A stretch of 62,512 bases of DNA from Eubacteriales bacterium (GCA_028705775.1 JAQWCW010000017.1:1-62512); one strand, 5' to 3'; shown: positions 26,355 to 35,884, counted from the first letter of the stretch. Numbers and translations are program-made. The notes: generated by a model from the letters alone, not told the origin.

Positions 26355-27623
26355 ATGAAAGTTAAGTATCTGATTATCGGCTCGTCCGCCGCGTCCATAG
26401 GCGCGATTAACGGAATCAGGCAGGCGGATAAAAGCGGAAGCATTGCCGTTATAGGCGAGGAAGAGGGCAAGGCGTACGGACGGCCGCTCATCTCCTATTA
26501 CCTTCAGGGGCGCACCACGAAGGAAAAGATGAGCTATATGGACGAAGGCTTTTATCTCAGGAACGCCGTCGAGCTGTATTCCGGAGTAAGGGCTAAAAAA
26601 ATCGACGTAGCGAAGAAAGCGGTCAAAACCGATAAGGCGGGCAGCATAGGCTATGAAAAGCTGCTCGTTGCAACAGGCTCGGTTCCCTTTGTTCCGCCGA
26701 TGGAGGGGCTTGACGGGCAGGAAAACGCGCATACCTTCATGCGCTTTTCGGACGCTTCTGCAATCGAAAAAGAGCTTGACGAAAACAGCCGCGTGGTCAT
26801 CGTCGGCGGCGGCTTAATCGGGCTGAAAGCGGCTGAGGGAATATACGAGCATACGAAAAATATCACGGTTGTCGAGCTTGCGCCGCGCGTGCTTTCGACC
26901 GTTCTTGACGAGGAAGGCTCAGAAATTGTCCGCGAAAGGCTTGAAAAAGCGGGCGTTCGGTTCGAGCTTGGCAAAACCGTAAAGAGCGTTGTCGGAAAAA
27001 AGAAGATAACCTCAGTTGTTTTGACCGACGGATTGGAGCTTCCGCTTGACGCGCTCGTGCTTGCGATAGGCGTTCGCCCCAATACCGCGCTTGCAAAGGA
27101 CGCGGGCATTATCGTTGACAGGGGAATCAAGGTTGACGATTTCATGCGCACCTCCGAAAAGGATGTTTTCGCCGCGGGCGACGCCGCGCAGGGCTATGAT
27201 GATTCATCGGAGCAGAGCAGAATTCTCGCGCTGTGGGTAAACGCCGCAAGGCAGGGCTTTACTGCGGGAATCACAATGGCAGGCGCTCAAATCGAAAAGC
27301 AGGTTTTCCTTCCGCTCAACGCAATCGGGCTTTTCGGGCTGAGCGTTGCAACCGCCGGAGTCAACGCGGGCGAAAAAGAGGGCTTCACCGTCCGCACTGA
27401 AAGAAACGGCGAGGAATACCGCAGGATTGTTGAAAAGGACGGGCGGCTTCGCGGCTATGTGCTTATGGGCAGGGAAGTCAGAGGCGCGGGCATTCTTACC
27501 GAGATTATCTATCAGAAGTATACTAACGCGGAGCTTTCGGGCGATACCGTACACAGCGAGCTTAATATGCGTCTGATGCCGCTCTCATATCAGCGCGCGG
27601 CGCTTGAGCTTATGCAGGATTAA
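26355..27623 (+). CDS. FAD/NAD(P)-dependent oxidoreductase of the glutamate synthase cluster
   Basis: 422 residues. It has an FAD-binding GxxxxxxxA-type Rossmann motif at the N-terminus (LIIGSSAASIGAI), a second nucleotide-binding GGGLIGLKAAEG near residue 150, and the GD motif (VFAAGDAAQ) near 275. The fold is that of NirB-N/rubredoxin reductase rather than classical GltD. It likely supplies electrons from NAD(P)H. A TAACGG run precedes the ATG. It is cotranscribed with the subunits on both sides. Confidence 0.9.
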   Translation: MKVKYLIIGSSAASIGAINGIRQADKSGSIAVIGEEEGKAYGRPLISYYLQGRTTKEKMSYMDEGFYLRNAVELYSGVRAKKIDVAKKAVKTDKAGSIGYEKLLVATGSVPFVPPMEGLDGQENAHTFMRFSDASAIEKELDENSRVVIVGGGLIGLKAAEGIYEHTKNITVVELAPRVLSTVLDEEGSEIVRERLEKAGVRFELGKTVKSVVGKKKITSVVLTDGLELPLDALVLAIGVRPNTALAKDAGIIVDRGIKVDDFMRTSEKDVFAAGDAAQGYDDSSEQSRILALWVNAARQGFTAGITMAGAQIEKQVFLPLNAIGLFGLSVATAGVNAGEKEGFTVRTERNGEEYRRIVEKDGRLRGYVLMGREVRGAGILTEIIYQKYTNAELSGDTVHSELNMRLMPLSYQRAALELMQD

Positions 27624-27635
27624 GGAGGTGCGGGC

Positions 27636-28370
27636 ATGGAGATAAAGGCGGGGCTTATGGACTTTGAGGCGCTGAATAAAATGGTTCGCGCCGACGCTGA
27701 GGACGGCAAAAAGCTTGTTCTGCGCGAGGTGAACGGTCAGCGCTATATCGGCTGCGGGCTTTGCGGCAGCGCTGAAATCGACGTTTACGGAACGCCGGGC
27801 AACGATATGGCTGCTTTCTTGAACGGGCCTTCGATAACCGTTTACGGCAACGGTCAGGACCAGCTCGGCAATACGATGAACGCCGGTACGGTTGTCGTTC
27901 ACGGCAGCGTTGGCGATACGGCGGGTTACAGTATGCGCGGCGGCGAAATCTTCGTCAAGGGCAGCGCGGGCAGTCGCGTCGGAATCCATATGAAGGCGTA
28001 TAAGGAGCATCATCCCGTGCTTGTAATCGGCGGAAGCGTCGGCGATTTTTGCGGCGAGTATATGGCAGGCGGAACGCTCATCGTTCTGGGGCAAGGCGGC
28101 AAGCCAAGCCCAATAACCCGCTACTGCGCAAGCGGAATCCACGGCGGAAAGCTCGTTCTTCGCGGCGAGGTTTCGCCGTCGCAAATCGCAAGGGAGGCGG
28201 ACGTCCTTCCTATGGATGAGGAAACTCTCAGCGAAATCGAGCCGCTTATCGAAAGATGGTGCGGGTATTTCGGCGGAGATAAGCGCGAGCTGCTTTCGGG
28301 CAAATTCACGCTCATCAAGCCAAAGGGCAAGAATCCTTTCGCAAGGCTTTATACGAACAACGTTTATTGA
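27636..28370 (+). CDS. Glutamate synthase GXGXG (structural) subunit
   Basis: 244 residues made mostly of the right-handed beta-helix GXGXG domain found at the C-terminus of GltB. Repeating glycine patterns are visible: GLCGSAEIDVYGTPGND, VHGSVGDTAGYSM, VKGSAGSRVGIHM. AAGGAGG lies 9 bases before the ATG. It is the last gene of the split enzyme and is followed by a terminator. Confidence 0.92.
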   Translation: MEIKAGLMDFEALNKMVRADAEDGKKLVLREVNGQRYIGCGLCGSAEIDVYGTPGNDMAAFLNGPSITVYGNGQDQLGNTMNAGTVVVHGSVGDTAGYSMRGGEIFVKGSAGSRVGIHMKAYKEHHPVLVIGGSVGDFCGEYMAGGTLIVLGQGGKPSPITRYCASGIHGGKLVLRGEVSPSQIAREADVLPMDEETLSEIEPLIERWCGYFGGDKRELLSGKFTLIKPKGKNPFARLYTNNVY

Positions 28371-28377
28371 TGAAGTT

Positions 28378-28416
28378 CGCCCGCGTTTTGCTTTTGTGGC
28401 AGGCGCGGGCGTTTTC
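28378..28416 (+). terminator. Terminator after the glutamate synthase cluster
   Basis: CGCCCGCG and CGCGGGCG form an 8-bp stem with an 18-base loop, followed by TTTTCC. It ends 5 bases before the GH5 gene's -35. Confidence 0.7.
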
Positions 28417-28421
28417 CATTG

Positions 28422-28450
28422 TTGACGAAAAAACGTTTTACGTTTATAAT
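28422..28450 (+). promoter_or_regulatory. Promoter of the GH5 gene with an operator-like spacer
   Basis: TTGACG (28422-28427), a 17-base spacer and TATAAT (28445-28450). The spacer AAAAAACGTTTTACGTT contains the palindrome AAAACGTTTT. The same AAACGTTTT word lies at the same distance in the promoter at 43842-43870. A repressor bound here would block RNA polymerase. Confidence 0.8.
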
Positions 28451-28501
28451 CAGTTTACAAGACTGTTTCGATTATCAACATTTCAACAGGAGGATACAAG
28501 T

Positions 28502-29524
28502 ATGAAGCTCATGCGCGGAGTAAATTTAGGCGGCTATCTTTCGCAGTGCAATCATGAAATGGAGCATTACGAAAACTGGATTGGCAAGAGCGATATTGAC
28601 AAAATTGCCGGATGGGGCTTTGACCATGTGCGCCTGCCCGTGGATTATCAGGTGTTTCAGGACGACGACGGGAATACGCGCGAGTATGGCTATGGCTTTG
28701 TCGAACGCGTTGTTAAGTGGTGTGAGAGCGCAGGTATCGACGTGATTATCGACTTGCATAAGGCTTACGGCTATGATTTCAACTTTGCGGGCGATAAGGA
28801 GCAGAACAATCTGTTTGGCAGCGAGCGCCTTCAGGAGCGCTTTGTATCGCTCTGGAGCGATATCGCAAAGCGTTTCGGAAAATACAAGCACGTCGCCTTT
28901 GAGCTGCTCAACGAGGTTGTGGAAAATGAAAATGCCGCGCCTTGGAACAAACTTATCGCGCGCAGCGTAAAGGCGATTCGCGAGTACGCAAAGGACAGCG
29001 TTATCATCTACGGCGGCATATGCTGGAACAGCGCGTCGACCCTGAAGCTGCTTGAAAAGCCAATGGACAGCAATATCGTGTTCACCTTCCATTTCTATGA
29101 GCCGCTTCTGTTTACTCATCAGAAGGCAGGCTGGGTCAAAAATATGGACATGAACCGCGTTGTTAATTACCCTGACAGCATGGAGCATTACAGGAAGGAA
29201 ACCGCGACCCTCAGCGAGCAGGGCGGGACGCTTAACCATATAAAGGCGCAAGAAATCGGCACTCAGCTTATCGAGGAGCTTGTTTATCAGGCGGTTGACG
29301 CGGCAAAGAATGCCGGTGTTCAGCTCTACTGCGGCGAGTTCGGCGTTATAGATGAAGCGCCTGTTCCGGATACCCTGCGCTGGTTTGAGGATGTTGACGC
29401 CGTTTTCCGCAGGAACGGAATCGGCTGCGCCGTATGGAGCTATAAGGAAATGAATTTCGGAATCGTCGGCGAGCATTACGCTTCGATTTTTGCAAACCTT
29501 ATCAAGCTCTGGATGGCTAAGTAA
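28502..29524 (+). CDS. Glycoside hydrolase family 5 (cellulase-type) enzyme
   Basis: 340 residues, (beta/alpha)8 GH5. The N-terminus is MKLMRGVNLGGYL; the acid/base Glu lies in FELLNEV near residue 140 and the nucleophile in YCGEFGV near residue 280. There is no signal peptide, so it acts in the cytosol on imported beta-glucan oligosaccharides. The start at 28502 follows CAGGAGG at 7-base spacing. The gene is monocistronic between its own promoter and a two-way terminator. The precise substrate (beta-1,4 or beta-1,3 glucan, or mannan) is not readable. Confidence 0.9.
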   Translation: MKLMRGVNLGGYLSQCNHEMEHYENWIGKSDIDKIAGWGFDHVRLPVDYQVFQDDDGNTREYGYGFVERVVKWCESAGIDVIIDLHKAYGYDFNFAGDKEQNNLFGSERLQERFVSLWSDIAKRFGKYKHVAFELLNEVVENENAAPWNKLIARSVKAIREYAKDSVIIYGGICWNSASTLKLLEKPMDSNIVFTFHFYEPLLFTHQKAGWVKNMDMNRVVNYPDSMEHYRKETATLSEQGGTLNHIKAQEIGTQLIEELVYQAVDAAKNAGVQLYCGEFGVIDEAPVPDTLRWFEDVDAVFRRNGIGCAVWSYKEMNFGIVGEHYASIFANLIKLWMAK

Positions 29525-29551
29525 ATCGGCAAGCGCAAAGCTTGAAACAAA

Positions 29552-29587
29552 AACGCTCTCTGTCTTTTCGGCAGAGGGCGTTTTATT
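29552..29587. terminator. Bidirectional terminator between the GH5 and MATE genes
   Basis: AACGCTCTCTG and CAGAGGGCGTT form the stem, with A-rich sequence before and TTTTATT after, so it can stop transcripts from either side of these convergent genes. Confidence 0.8.
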
Positions 29588-29612
29588 GCAGCTCAGGCTG
29601 TTTCCTGTTTCT

Positions 29613-30968
29613 TTATGCCCGCGTCAAATCCTTCATCCAGTTGAAGCGGTTAATTTTTACCGCCGCTACAACGCATTTCAGGATTTGGTCGCACTTGAGA
29701 CACGCAAATGTAACCCATGCCGGAGCGCCGAAATGCGCGGCGATAATCGCGGAGGGAAGCACAATCAGGAAAACGAATATGGTGTCGTTCTTGAAAACGA
29801 AGCCGATATCGCCGCCGGATTTGACAAGCCCGAACAGGCAGGGCATCTGATAGCCCGTTCCGATTATCGTTACCGATAAAACCCTTGCGAATCTCATCGA
29901 CTGCTCGGCTGCCTCCGGAGATATTCCGGAGTAAAGATTTATGAACGGGGTGCTAATCAGGTAAACGAGCGCGCCGGAAAACAGCCCGACAAACATAAAG
30001 ATAATCTGCGTCGTTCTTGCGTATTCCTTCATCAGCTCGCGCTTGCCCGCGCCGATGGTTTTTCCGGTTATAATTCCGACGGCGGATGCAAGCCCCGTTA
30101 TCGTTATGTATGCAAGGGTGTTGAGCGTATTGATGACGCTTGCGGCGGTTATGACGGGCGCGCCGTAGCCGCCTAGAATGCGCGAGTTGCACATCATGTT
30201 CACAGCCCATACAATTTCGCCTGCGGTAAGCGGAAGCCCGTACTTGATGAAGCTGCGGGTCAGCGGCTTATTAGCGGCAAGTATGTGCCTAAAGCGGAAA
30301 GCCAGCCTTTTGTCATACAGGAAAACGTACGCACCGATTGCCGCTGTTTCCACAACGCGCGAAAGCAGGGTCGCTATTGCCGCGCCCTTTACGCCCATAG
30401 CGGGGAAGCCGAGCTTGCCGAAGATTAACACGTAGTTGAGAAAAATGTTCACGAAAAGTGAAAGCAGGGATACGGACATACCGATTTTGGTGATTTCAAC
30501 GGAGCGCATCGAAGCAATCAGCGCTTGAGTTATGCAAAAAAACGGATAGGAGAGGCACACGAAGCGAAGGTATATTGCGCCTTCTGAAATAACGGCGGCG
30601 TCGTCCGTAAAGAGGGCGATGATTTCAGATGAGAGGAAGAAGCATACTGCCGCGAGTATAAGCCCTACAAGCGCCGCTATCCGCAAGCCGATGGCGGTTA
30701 TGCTGCGTATCTGCTCCTCGCCCTTCCTGCCCCAGTACTGCGCGGAGATTATAAGGATTGCGCCGCTTATTCCCGCCGTGAACATCTGAATAAAGGTCTG
30801 CATCTGGTTGCCCATATAGACGCCGGAAACCGCCGCGTCGCCAAGCTTGTTAACCATCAGGTTGTCCGCGAAGGACACAAGGAAGGTTATCAGGTTCTGC
30901 AAAGCAACGGGAATCGCGAGCGTCAGCAGGCTTCGGTAATAGCTCCTGTCACGGGTAATCCACTTCAT
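29613..30968 (-). CDS. MATE-family multidrug/cation exporter
   Basis: 451 residues with about 12 hydrophobic segments in two similar halves, as in NorM/DinF transporters. It exports drugs or metabolites in exchange for Na+ or H+. The ATG has AAGGA 10 bases upstream. A TGAAACGTTTTACC word lies 18-31 bases before the start codon. The terminator of ppdK lies about 90 bases upstream, so the gene needs its own promoter. A candidate TTGATG-17-TAAAAC overlaps the operator word but is weak. Confidence 0.88.
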   Translation of the reverse strand: MKWITRDRSYYRSLLTLAIPVALQNLITFLVSFADNLMVNKLGDAAVSGVYMGNQMQTFIQMFTAGISGAILIISAQYWGRKGEEQIRSITAIGLRIAALVGLILAAVCFFLSSEIIALFTDDAAVISEGAIYLRFVCLSYPFFCITQALIASMRSVEITKIGMSVSLLSLFVNIFLNYVLIFGKLGFPAMGVKGAAIATLLSRVVETAAIGAYVFLYDKRLAFRFRHILAANKPLTRSFIKYGLPLTAGEIVWAVNMMCNSRILGGYGAPVITAASVINTLNTLAYITITGLASAVGIITGKTIGAGKRELMKEYARTTQIIFMFVGLFSGALVYLISTPFINLYSGISPEAAEQSMRFARVLSVTIIGTGYQMPCLFGLVKSGGDIGFVFKNDTIFVFLIVLPSAIIAAHFGAPAWVTFACLKCDQILKCVVAAVKINRFNWMKDLTRA

Positions 30969-30985
30969 CGGTAATTCATCCTTGC

Positions 30986-30999
30986 TGAAACGTTTTACC
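30986..30999. promoter_or_regulatory. Candidate operator upstream of the MATE gene
   Basis: TGAAACGTTTTACC, matching 13 bases of the word upstream of the MFS gene. It is close to the start codon and may overlap a weak -10 on the minus strand, a position suited to repression. Confidence 0.5.
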
Positions 31000-31055
31000 T
31001 TGCCTTAGATTCTACATCAATACGGAAATGCCTTTAGCGTTTCAAACATAATTTT

Positions 31056-31087
31056 GCAAAGCAAAGGGGGAAGCTTTCGCTTCCCCC
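31056..31087 (-). terminator. Intrinsic terminator after ppdK
   Basis: On the minus strand GGGGGAAGC-GAAA-GCTTCCCCC gives a perfect 9-bp stem with a GAAA tetraloop, followed by TTTGCTTTGC. It lies 35 bases past the ppdK stop. Confidence 0.85.
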
Positions 31088-31121
31088 TGAAAACTAAACT
31101 ATGCTATTGCTCTTTGAAGGC

Positions 31122-33761
31122 TTACTTGCTCTTCTTGGAGTTGATGGCGGCGTGAGCGGCAGCCAGACGCGCAATCGGAACGCGGAAAGGCGAGCAGCTT
31201 ACGTAGTTCAGACCGACATTGTGGCAGAACTCGATGGTGGAGGGGTCTCCGCCATGCTCGCCGCAGATGCCGAGCTTGATGTTCGGGCGGGTTTCGCGTC
31301 CGAGCTTGGCGGCGAGCTTTACAAGCTTGCCAACGCCATCCTGGTCCAGCTTGGCGAACGGGTCGCTCTCGAAAATCTTATTGTCATAATAAGCGCCGAG
31401 GAACTTGCCGGCATCGTCACGGCTGAAGCCGAAGGTCATCTGGGTAAGGTCGTTGGTGCCGAAGGAGAAGAACTCAGCTTCCTTGGCAATCTCGTCCGCG
31501 GTAACGGCGGCGCGAGGAATTTCAATCATCGTTCCGATGTGGTATTCCATCGTCACGTTCTGCTCCTTAAAGACTTCGTTGATGGTGTCAACAACAATCT
31601 TCTTTACGAAAGCAAGCTCCTTGACGGCGCCTACGAGCGGAATCATGATTTCGGGAATGATGTCATAGCCGCATTCCTTCTTCACGTTGATGGCTGCCTG
31701 CATTACGGCGCGGGTCTGCATCTCGGCGATTTCAGGGAAAGTTACGGCAAGACGGCATCCGCGATGACCCATCATCGGGTTGAACTCATGGAGCTGGTCA
31801 ATCTTCTCGACAATCTTCTCGCTGGAGGTGTTAAGCTCCTTGGCGATAGCTTCGATTTCATCAATCATGTTCTTCTGGGGGAGGAACTCGTGAAGCGGCG
31901 GGTCAAGATAGCGGATGGTCATGGGACGGCCTTCGAGAGCCTTGTACATCTGCTCGAAATCGCCTTGCTGCATCGGCAGAATCTTGGCAAGCGCCTTCTT
32001 GCGCTGCTCGACGGTGTCGGCAAGAATCATCTCGCGGACGGCGGCAATACGGTCAGCCTCAAAGAACATATGCTCGGTACGGCAAAGGCCAATGCCCTCG
32101 GCGCCGAACTTAACTGCCTGAATGGTGTCGCGGGGATTGTCGGCATTGGTGCGAACCTTGAGGGTGCGCGCCTTGTCAGCCCATGTCATCAAGCGAGCGA
32201 AGTCGCCGCTTACGGCAGCTTCAACGGTCTTAATCATTCCGGCGTACACCTTACCGGTGGAGCCGTCAAGAGAAATCTCGTCGCCCTCGTTGTAGGTCTT
32301 GCCATCGATAACAACGGTCTTCTTTTCCTCGTCAATCTTCAGCTCGCCGCAGCCAACAACGGCAGTGCGTCCCATACCGCGCGCTACAACGGCGGCGTGG
32401 GAGGTCATTCCGCCGCGGGCGGTCAGAATGCCCTTGGAGAAATCCATGCCCTCGATATCCTCAGGGGTGGTTTCCTCACGAACAAGGATTACGGGGATAC
32501 CGGCGCGTCCGGCGTCGGCAGCCTCAGCGGCGGTGAAATAAATCTTGCCGGCGGCAGCTCCGGGGGAAGCGGCAAGACCCTGAGCGATGGCCTTCGCAGC
32601 CTTGAGGGCGGCGATGTCAAAGTTCGGGTGAAGCAGGGTGTCGAGCTGCTTGGGCTCAACCTTCAGAACTGCCTGCTCCTCAGTGAGCATTCCTTCGTCA
32701 ACAAGGTCAACGGCAATCTTCAGAGCGGCCGCAGCGGTGCGCTTGCCGTTACGGGTCTGGAGCATATAGAGCTTTCCGCGCTCGATGGTGAATTCCATAT
32801 CCTGCATATCATGATAGTGGTTTTCGAGGCTCTGCGCAATCTTGGCGAACTGGTCGAAAACTTCGGGCATGGAGTCATGCAGGGTGGCGATGGGCTGCGG
32901 GGTGCGGATGCCGGCTACGACGTCCTCGCCCTGAGCGTTGATAAGATATTCGCCGTAGAGCTTCTTTTCGCCAGTGGAAGGATTGCGGGTGAACGCAACG
33001 CCCGTGCCGGAGTCATTGCCCATGTTGCCGAATACCATGCTCTGTACGTTGACGGCGGTGCCCCAATCGGAGGGGATGTCGTTCATACGGCGATAGTAGA
33101 TAGCGCGGGGATTGTCCCATGAACGGAAAACAGCCTCGATAGCCTCGATGAGCTGAGTCTTGGGGTCCTGCGGGAACTCAACGCCCTTGTTCTCAAGATA
33201 GACCTGCTTGAAGCGCTTTACGACTTCCTTGAGGTCGTCAGCGTTAAGGTCAGTGTCGAACTTGGCGTTCTTAAGAGCCTTTACAGCGTCGAGCTGAGCT
33301 TCGAACTTAGCCTTTTCGATGCCCATAACGACGTCGGAGAACATCTGGATGAACCGGCGATAAGCGTCGTAAGCGAATCTTTCGTTCTGGGTCAGGTTGG
33401 CAAGTCCCTTTACGGCAACGTCGTTAAGACCGAGGTTGAGGATGGTGTCCATCATGCCCGGCATTGAAGCGCGCGCGCCGGAACGGACGGAAACCAGATA
33501 CGGATTCTCAAGATCGCCGAACTTCTTGCCAACCAGCTTTTCGGTGGTGGCGAGAGCTTCGTAAATCTGGTCCATTATATCGCTGCCGATTTTCCTGCCG
33601 TCATCATAATAGCGGGTGCACGCTTCGGTGGAAACGGTGAAGCCCTGCGGGACGGGCATTCCGAGACCCGTCATTTCAGCAAGGTTCGCGCCCTTGCCGC
33701 CGAGCAATTCACGCATATTAGCGTTGCCCTCTTTGAACAGGTACACATACTTTTTTGCCAT
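31122..33761 (-). CDS. ppdK: Pyruvate phosphate dikinase
   Basis: 879 residues, full length. The order is an N-terminal ATP-grasp domain (LGGKGANLAEM, SVRSGARASMPGMMDT), the phospho-His domain with the catalytic His in GGMTSHAAVVARG near residue 454, and the C-terminal PEP/pyruvate barrel (GICGEHGGDP and SFGTNDLTQ). It interconverts pyruvate, ATP and phosphate with PEP, AMP and pyrophosphate, a glycolytic role in many anaerobes. TAGGAGG precedes the ATG. Codon choice (many AAG, GCC and CTC codons) suggests strong expression. It has its own promoter and terminator. Confidence 0.97.
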   Translation of the reverse strand: MAKKYVYLFKEGNANMRELLGGKGANLAEMTGLGMPVPQGFTVSTEACTRYYDDGRKIGSDIMDQIYEALATTEKLVGKKFGDLENPYLVSVRSGARASMPGMMDTILNLGLNDVAVKGLANLTQNERFAYDAYRRFIQMFSDVVMGIEKAKFEAQLDAVKALKNAKFDTDLNADDLKEVVKRFKQVYLENKGVEFPQDPKTQLIEAIEAVFRSWDNPRAIYYRRMNDIPSDWGTAVNVQSMVFGNMGNDSGTGVAFTRNPSTGEKKLYGEYLINAQGEDVVAGIRTPQPIATLHDSMPEVFDQFAKIAQSLENHYHDMQDMEFTIERGKLYMLQTRNGKRTAAAALKIAVDLVDEGMLTEEQAVLKVEPKQLDTLLHPNFDIAALKAAKAIAQGLAASPGAAAGKIYFTAAEAADAGRAGIPVILVREETTPEDIEGMDFSKGILTARGGMTSHAAVVARGMGRTAVVGCGELKIDEEKKTVVIDGKTYNEGDEISLDGSTGKVYAGMIKTVEAAVSGDFARLMTWADKARTLKVRTNADNPRDTIQAVKFGAEGIGLCRTEHMFFEADRIAAVREMILADTVEQRKKALAKILPMQQGDFEQMYKALEGRPMTIRYLDPPLHEFLPQKNMIDEIEAIAKELNTSSEKIVEKIDQLHEFNPMMGHRGCRLAVTFPEIAEMQTRAVMQAAINVKKECGYDIIPEIMIPLVGAVKELAFVKKIVVDTINEVFKEQNVTMEYHIGTMIEIPRAAVTADEIAKEAEFFSFGTNDLTQMTFGFSRDDAGKFLGAYYDNKIFESDPFAKLDQDGVGKLVKLAAKLGRETRPNIKLGICGEHGGDPSTIEFCHNVGLNYVSCSPFRVPIARLAAAHAAINSKKSK

Positions 33762-33849
33762 GTTCAGTTCATCCTCCTACAGTTATGTAATGTCTGCCTC
33801 ATTGCGGGAAACGGGTTTTATACTTTGATGATACCCGTTTAGCCTTTCC

Positions 33850-33878
33850 AGTATACACTTATTGAAGCCGTTATGCAA
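33850..33878 (-). promoter_or_regulatory. Promoter of ppdK
   Basis: On the minus strand TTGCAT (33878-33873), a 17-base spacer and TATACT (33855-33850), about 90 bases before the start codon. Confidence 0.75.
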
Positions 33879-33931
33879 TAAGGTTTTGGCTATTCATCTG
33901 CGCAAATTTATAATTATGAACGCTTTTAAAG

Positions 33932-33964
33932 CCCCCGAAAATGCAAAAAGCGCATTTTCGGGGG
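33932..33964 (-). terminator. Hairpin between the DUF3795 gene and ppdK
   Basis: CCCCCGAAAATGC and GCATTTTCGGGGG give a perfect 13-bp stem with a 7-base loop. On the minus strand only a short broken T tract follows (CTTTAAAA), so termination is likely but not textbook. Confidence 0.65.
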
Positions 33965-33982
33965 GATTGAGCTTCAGGCTCG

Positions 33983-34267
33983 TCAAGGCTTTTTGATTTC
34001 AACGCTAAGGTGTCTGCAATTCTCTATGCGCGCTCCGTTGTCGCCATGCTCCTTGTCAAAGGAATACGATTTCAGGATTTCGCACGGGAAGCTTTCGCAG
34101 CTTCCGCAGAATGTGACCTGCTTTTTTACGGCGCATTCGGCTACGTCGCATTTGCCATGGAACGGCTTGCCTCCCGTTGCAATGCAGCCCTTGCAGCCGC
34201 ACTGCTCCCTGAATGTGCAGTCCTTGCATGACAGCCCGCAGTAGGTGTCGATTTCCGGATTTGTCAT
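33983..34267 (-). CDS. DUF3795 cysteine-rich protein
   Basis: 94 residues with 12 cysteines, mostly in CxxC spacings (CGLSCKDC, CGCKGC, CGSC). The pattern fits the DUF3795 family, small presumably zinc-binding proteins of unknown function, common in Clostridia and Bacteroides. A GAAAGGA site precedes the ATG. The gene stands alone between ppdK and radA, divergent from radA. Confidence 0.8.
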   Translation of the reverse strand: MTNPEIDTYCGLSCKDCTFREQCGCKGCIATGGKPFHGKCDVAECAVKKQVTFCGSCESFPCEILKSYSFDKEHGDNGARIENCRHLSVEIKKP

Positions 34268-34429
34268 TTACTCGTCCTTTCTTGCTTAAGGTATTATCGG
34301 GCGTGAAAACTCAGCGGATACTGCCGAAAACTACGCATATCCTGCATATTTGTGAGTATTGTATCATATTTTCTTCAAATATGGTATACTGTTATGGATA
34401 TTTCGACTGACGCGGAGGTATTCGCCTAT

Positions 34430-35806
34430 ATGGCAAAAATCAAGACGACATATGTATGCTCAGGCTGCGGCTATGAAACTGCCCGCTGGCTTGGCAAATG
34501 CCCCTCCTGCGGAAGCTGGAACACGATGGAGGAGACGGTTCAGCAGCAGGAAAGCTCCATTGCCGCCGCTGAAAAAAAGCAGAAGCAGCGCCCCGGGCAG
34601 GGCGGCGAGGCCATGCTGCTCAGGGATATTCCGGACGATGCGCAGATTCGCGTAAGCACCGGAATGCAGGAGCTTGACAGGGTGCTCGGCGGGGGAATCG
34701 TCGAGGGCGCGCTTATGCTCGTCGGCGGCGACCCGGGAATCGGAAAAAGCACGCTGCTTTTGCAGGTCAGCGCGCATCTTGCCGCCTCCGGCTCAAAGGT
34801 TTTGTATGTCAGCGGAGAGGAAAGCGCGCGCCAGATTAAGCTGCGCGCGCTGCGGCTCAATATTTCCGCCGACAATCTGTATATACTTGCCGAAAACGCG
34901 CTTGACGAGGTTGAAAAGAAGCTCGAAGCGCTTTCTCCCGATTATATGGTTATCGACTCGATTCAGACGATGTACCGCCCCGATATGGTTTCGGCGCCCG
35001 GCTCTGTAAGTCAGGTTCGGGAGAGCGCGGCGCTTTTGATGCGCCTTGCAAAGCAGACGGGCTGCGCAATCTTCCTTGTAGGCCATGTTACCAAGGAGGG
35101 CGCGCTTGCAGGCCCGCGCGTGCTTGAACATATGGTGGACGTTGTTCTGTATTTTGAGGGCGACCGCCAGCATCAGTACAGGCTTCTGCGCGCGGTCAAA
35201 AACCGCTATGGCTCGGTAAACGAGCTTGGGGTATTCCAGATGATGGACAGGGGAATGCTCCCCGTTGAAAACCCGTCCGAAATGCTTCTTTCTCAGCGCG
35301 CCTTGGGCGCAAGCGGCTCTGTCGTATTCTGCGGGCTTGAAGGCTCAAGACCGATGCTTGTCGATTTGCAGGCGCTTGCGGTTCAGAGCAGCTTTGCAGC
35401 GCCGAGGCGCACGGTCAACGGCGTCGACCAAGGGCGTGTTGCTCTGCTTCTCGCTGTGCTTGATAAGCGCGCTGGTCAGCCGCTCTTTAATCAGGATGTT
35501 TACATAAACGTTGCGGGCGGGCTTGAGCTGACGGAGCCTGCGCTTGATTTGGCTTTGTGCGTCGCCGTCGCGTCGTCGCTCCAGAATAAAGCCGTCATGA
35601 ACAACTGCGCGATTATGGGCGAGGTGGGGCTTGCGGGCGAGGTTCGCGCTATATCGCAGCTTGAGCGCCGCCTCAGCGAGTGTATGCGCCTTGGCTTTGA
35701 CCATGCCGTAATTCCGAAGGAAAATCTGCGCGGCGTAACCATTCCGGAGGGAATGAAAACGCACGCCGTCGATACCCTTGCCCAAGCGCTTGCCGTTTTG
35801 CTTTAG
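34430..35806 (+). CDS. radA: DNA repair protein RadA/Sms
   Basis: 458 residues. A four-Cys zinc finger lies at residues about 10-29 (CSGCG and CPSCG). A RecA-like ATPase follows with Walker A GGDPGIGKST near residue 100 and the RadA KNRYG motif near 257. The C-terminus is a Lon-like domain. RadA drives branch migration in recombinational repair and transformation. The start at 34430 has GGAGG 12 bases upstream; in-frame codons further up would add a hydrophobic stretch not found in the family. Confidence 0.95.
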   Translation: MAKIKTTYVCSGCGYETARWLGKCPSCGSWNTMEETVQQQESSIAAAEKKQKQRPGQGGEAMLLRDIPDDAQIRVSTGMQELDRVLGGGIVEGALMLVGGDPGIGKSTLLLQVSAHLAASGSKVLYVSGEESARQIKLRALRLNISADNLYILAENALDEVEKKLEALSPDYMVIDSIQTMYRPDMVSAPGSVSQVRESAALLMRLAKQTGCAIFLVGHVTKEGALAGPRVLEHMVDVVLYFEGDRQHQYRLLRAVKNRYGSVNELGVFQMMDRGMLPVENPSEMLLSQRALGASGSVVFCGLEGSRPMLVDLQALAVQSSFAAPRRTVNGVDQGRVALLLAVLDKRAGQPLFNQDVYINVAGGLELTEPALDLALCVAVASSLQNKAVMNNCAIMGEVGLAGEVRAISQLERRLSECMRLGFDHAVIPKENLRGVTIPEGMKTHAVDTLAQALAVLL

Positions 35807-35884
35807 CTTTTCGGAAATAAGCGCGGTTTGAAGTCTGCGAAATCCATTCCTTCAATAAATAATTGCATTTTCGGGGGTTAACGA

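Noticed and set aside
31101-33122. 673-codon open frame on the plus strand opposite ppdK
   Set aside because: It lies entirely antisense to a clear ppdK reading frame, has no ribosome-binding site or family motif, and such long antisense frames are a by-product of the codon bias of highly expressed genes.
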